The translations under genes were made by a program, and so were the position numbers. A stretch of DNA of 6,730 nucleotides from Tannerella sp. (GTDB taxonomy: Bacteria > Bacteroidota > Bacteroidia > Bacteroidales > Tannerellaceae): contig JAITMT010000050.1 in NCBI GenBank assembly GCA_031277235.1, positions 1 through 6,730 on the forward strand, written 5' to 3'. This document shows positions 5,282 through 6,730 of the stretch, piece after piece; the stretch's first letter is position 1, and each line of letters starts with the position of its first letter. The notes under the pieces are model-generated. The model searched no databases, was not told the origin of the DNA, and saw nothing but the letters and a program-made list of their open reading frames with translations.

Positions 5282-6730
5282 TTAGTGGGTAATAACTTTC
5301 CTCACCCAGCCGGAACCTCTGACAACCAGCACGTCGTTTTGCGACGTATTCACCGGAAAATTCACCTGTCCTGCCGGTTTACGGATGTCATACAACAACG
5401 CTCCGGTGATGGAATAAACCTGTACGGTTTCGGAAACCGGACTGTCAACAGACAGCATATTTCCCGAAATCCGGACTTTTACAGCCGCCGAAATATTCTC
5501 GACGCCGGTTGCGGTATAGTTCAGCGTCAATGTTCCCGACAACTCCTTTCCGGGTAAACCCGTAGGCGATGTGAAACCGGAAGCGGTCGCCGCGCTGCTT
5601 GCGCTCATCAAAACGCCGTTACTGTACGACAGGGCGGCGTTATTAAAAGTAGCGCCGTTTCCGAACGTTACGTTGGCAGTATAGTTACCCGCACTGCCCG
5701 TCAAAACAAAAGCGGCAGTCTGGTTTGTTCCGGCAAAATTCAGATCATCGGCTTGTCCCGACAAATCCAGTGAAGTCAGTTTATTGCCGAAGCACTCCAA
5801 AACCTGAATATTTGTCGAGCCTGAAACATTGATGGCAGTCAGTTGATTTTCAGGGCAACTCAGGAATCGAAGACCGGGCATATTGGACACGTCCAATTCA
5901 GTCAATTGATTGAAACCGCACTCCAAAACGTCAAGATTCGGCAAGTCCGAAACGTCCAGCGCCGTCAGTTGATTGTGATCACACGTCAGATCCCGAAGAC
6001 CGGACAAAGTTGAAACGTCCAGCGCTGTCAGTTGATTGTGGTGGCACCAAAATTCCCGGAGGTTCGACAAACCTGAAACGTTGAGCGAAGTGAACAGATT
6101 GTCATTGCATCCCAATTGTTGCAGATTCGTCAAGCCGGAAACATCCAAAGTCGCGAGTCGATTAGAGCCGCAAACCAGCCGTACAAGATTTGAAAAATCC
6201 GACAATTGCAACGAAGTCAGCGCATTATCGGGACAATCTATTTTTTCAAGATTTGGCAAACCGGACATTTCAAGCGATGTAAGCCGATTGGAAATGCAAT
6301 TCAATTCCCGGAAATCGGGTAAATCCGAAACAACGAGCGAAGTCATCGGATTGTTGGAGCAATCCAGTTTCAGAAAATTCGGCAAGTCCGAAATTTCAAG
6401 ACTGCCCAATTGATTATTGCGGCATTCCACGATTTGAAGATTGGTCAAACCCGACAAATCCAACTCAGTCAGTTCATTGAAGAAGCAATACAATTCCTGA
6501 AGACCGGTCAAGCCCGACAGATTCAGCGAAGCAAGTTGATTGCCGCGACATTCCAAAATTTGTAGATTGGTCAAACCCGACAAATCGAGCGCAGTCAGTT
6601 CATTGAAAGCACATTGCAGAATTTGTAGATTGGTCAAGCCCGACACATCCAGGGCGCCGGTCAACTCGTGAACAGTCACATTCAACCCGGTAATGCGTTT
6701 TCCTGTCGCGTCGTCCGACCAGGTAACGCC
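5282..6730 (-). CDS. Secreted leucine-rich-repeat protein with type IX secretion sorting domain (5' end cut by window)
   Basis: The frame stays open to the right edge, reading GVTWSDDATGKRITGLN before the internal TTG at 6683-6685, so the start lies outside. 482 residues are visible. Fourteen 21-residue leucine-rich repeats of the form LxxLxCxxNxLxxLDLSxLxN run from about residue 35 to 330, with a cysteine in each repeat at exact 21-residue steps (residues 40 to 313). A beta-rich, Thr/Ser/Gly-rich domain follows (about 335-425). The end (about 432-482) is a type IX (Por) sorting domain: VQVYSITGALLYDIRKPAGQ... to VLVVRGSGWVRKVITH. Family knowledge predicts export through the outer membrane, with the tail cleaved and the protein attached to or released from the surface. 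LRR proteins of this sort often mediate adhesion, but the ligand is unknown. The signal peptide would lie beyond the window. Confidence 0.9.
   Translation of the reverse strand, partial: GVTWSDDATGKRITGLNVTVHELTGALDVSGLTNLQILQCAFNELTALDLSGLTNLQILECRGNQLASLNLSGLTGLQELYCFFNELTELDLSGLTNLQIVECRNNQLGSLEISDLPNFLKLDCSNNPMTSLVVSDLPDFRELNCISNRLTSLEMSGLPNLEKIDCPDNALTSLQLSDFSNLVRLVCGSNRLATLDVSGLTNLQQLGCNDNLFTSLNVSGLSNLREFWCHHNQLTALDVSTLSGLRDLTCDHNQLTALDVSDLPNLDVLECGFNQLTELDVSNMPGLRFLSCPENQLTAINVSGSTNIQVLECFGNKLTSLDLSGQADDLNFAGTNQTAAFVLTGSAGNYTANVTFGNGATFNNAALSYSNGVLMSASSAATASGFTSPTGLPGKELSGTLTLNYTATGVENISAAVKVRISGNMLSVDSPVSETVQVYSITGALLYDIRKPAGQVNFPVNTSQNDVLVVRGSGWVRKVITH

Noticed and set aside
6036..6413. 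A 125-codon open frame on the + strand with a repeated pattern
   Set aside because: The periodicity is only the complement of the 63-bp leucine-rich repeats on the other strand.
6683..6685. TTG as the start of the leucine-rich-repeat gene
   Set aside because: The frame remains open to the right edge with plausible protein sequence (TWSDDATGKRITGLN), and a secreted protein needs a signal peptide, which is not at this codon.

Overview
The window looks like chromosomal DNA of a member of the Bacteroidota, most likely the order Bacteroidales. Three independent signs point there: a three-gene succinate dehydrogenase/fumarate reductase operon of the di-haem cytochrome b type in the order C-A-B; two promoters matching the Bacteroidota sigma-factor consensus (TTTG, 20 bp, TAnnTTTG); and a repeat surface protein ending in a type IX secretion (Por) C-terminal sorting domain. 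These are recognitions from memory of the families; no database search was run.

Layout. (1) 1-3409, + strand: sdhC (5' end cut by the window edge), sdhA and sdhB, closely spaced and moderately GC-rich, closed by a strong intrinsic terminator at 3440-3480. Together they encode a membrane-anchored quinone-linked complex that interconverts succinate and fumarate. (2) 3481-3758: an AT-rich non-coding stretch containing a consensus promoter on the + strand, followed by a short leader with a GNRA-capped hairpin but no gene after it. (3) 3759-4672, - strand: a very AT-rich two-gene operon with its own consensus promoter. The first gene is a Panacea-domain (DUF4065, SocA/GepA-like) protein, which is a known promiscuous antitoxin fold. 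The second is a small basic protein of unrecognised family, 6 bp downstream. This is a probable toxin-antitoxin module and the best candidate here for a poorly described system. (4) 4733-5110, - strand: a remnant of dprA, keeping only the end of the Rossmann domain and the winged-helix domain. (5) 5110-5265: a non-coding tract with several small related palindromes, meeting the broken end of dprA. (6) 5282-6730, - strand: the 3' part of a gene for a secreted leucine-rich-repeat protein with 14 regular 21-residue repeats and a type IX sorting tail. Its start lies beyond the right edge.

The outer parts look like ordinary resident genes. The middle (about 3480-5280) looks like a mosaic accessory segment: an orphan promoter/leader, an AT-rich toxin-antitoxin-like pair, a gene remnant and small palindromic repeats. 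Both window edges cut real genes, so neither sdhC nor the LRR gene should be read as starting at its first internal start codon.
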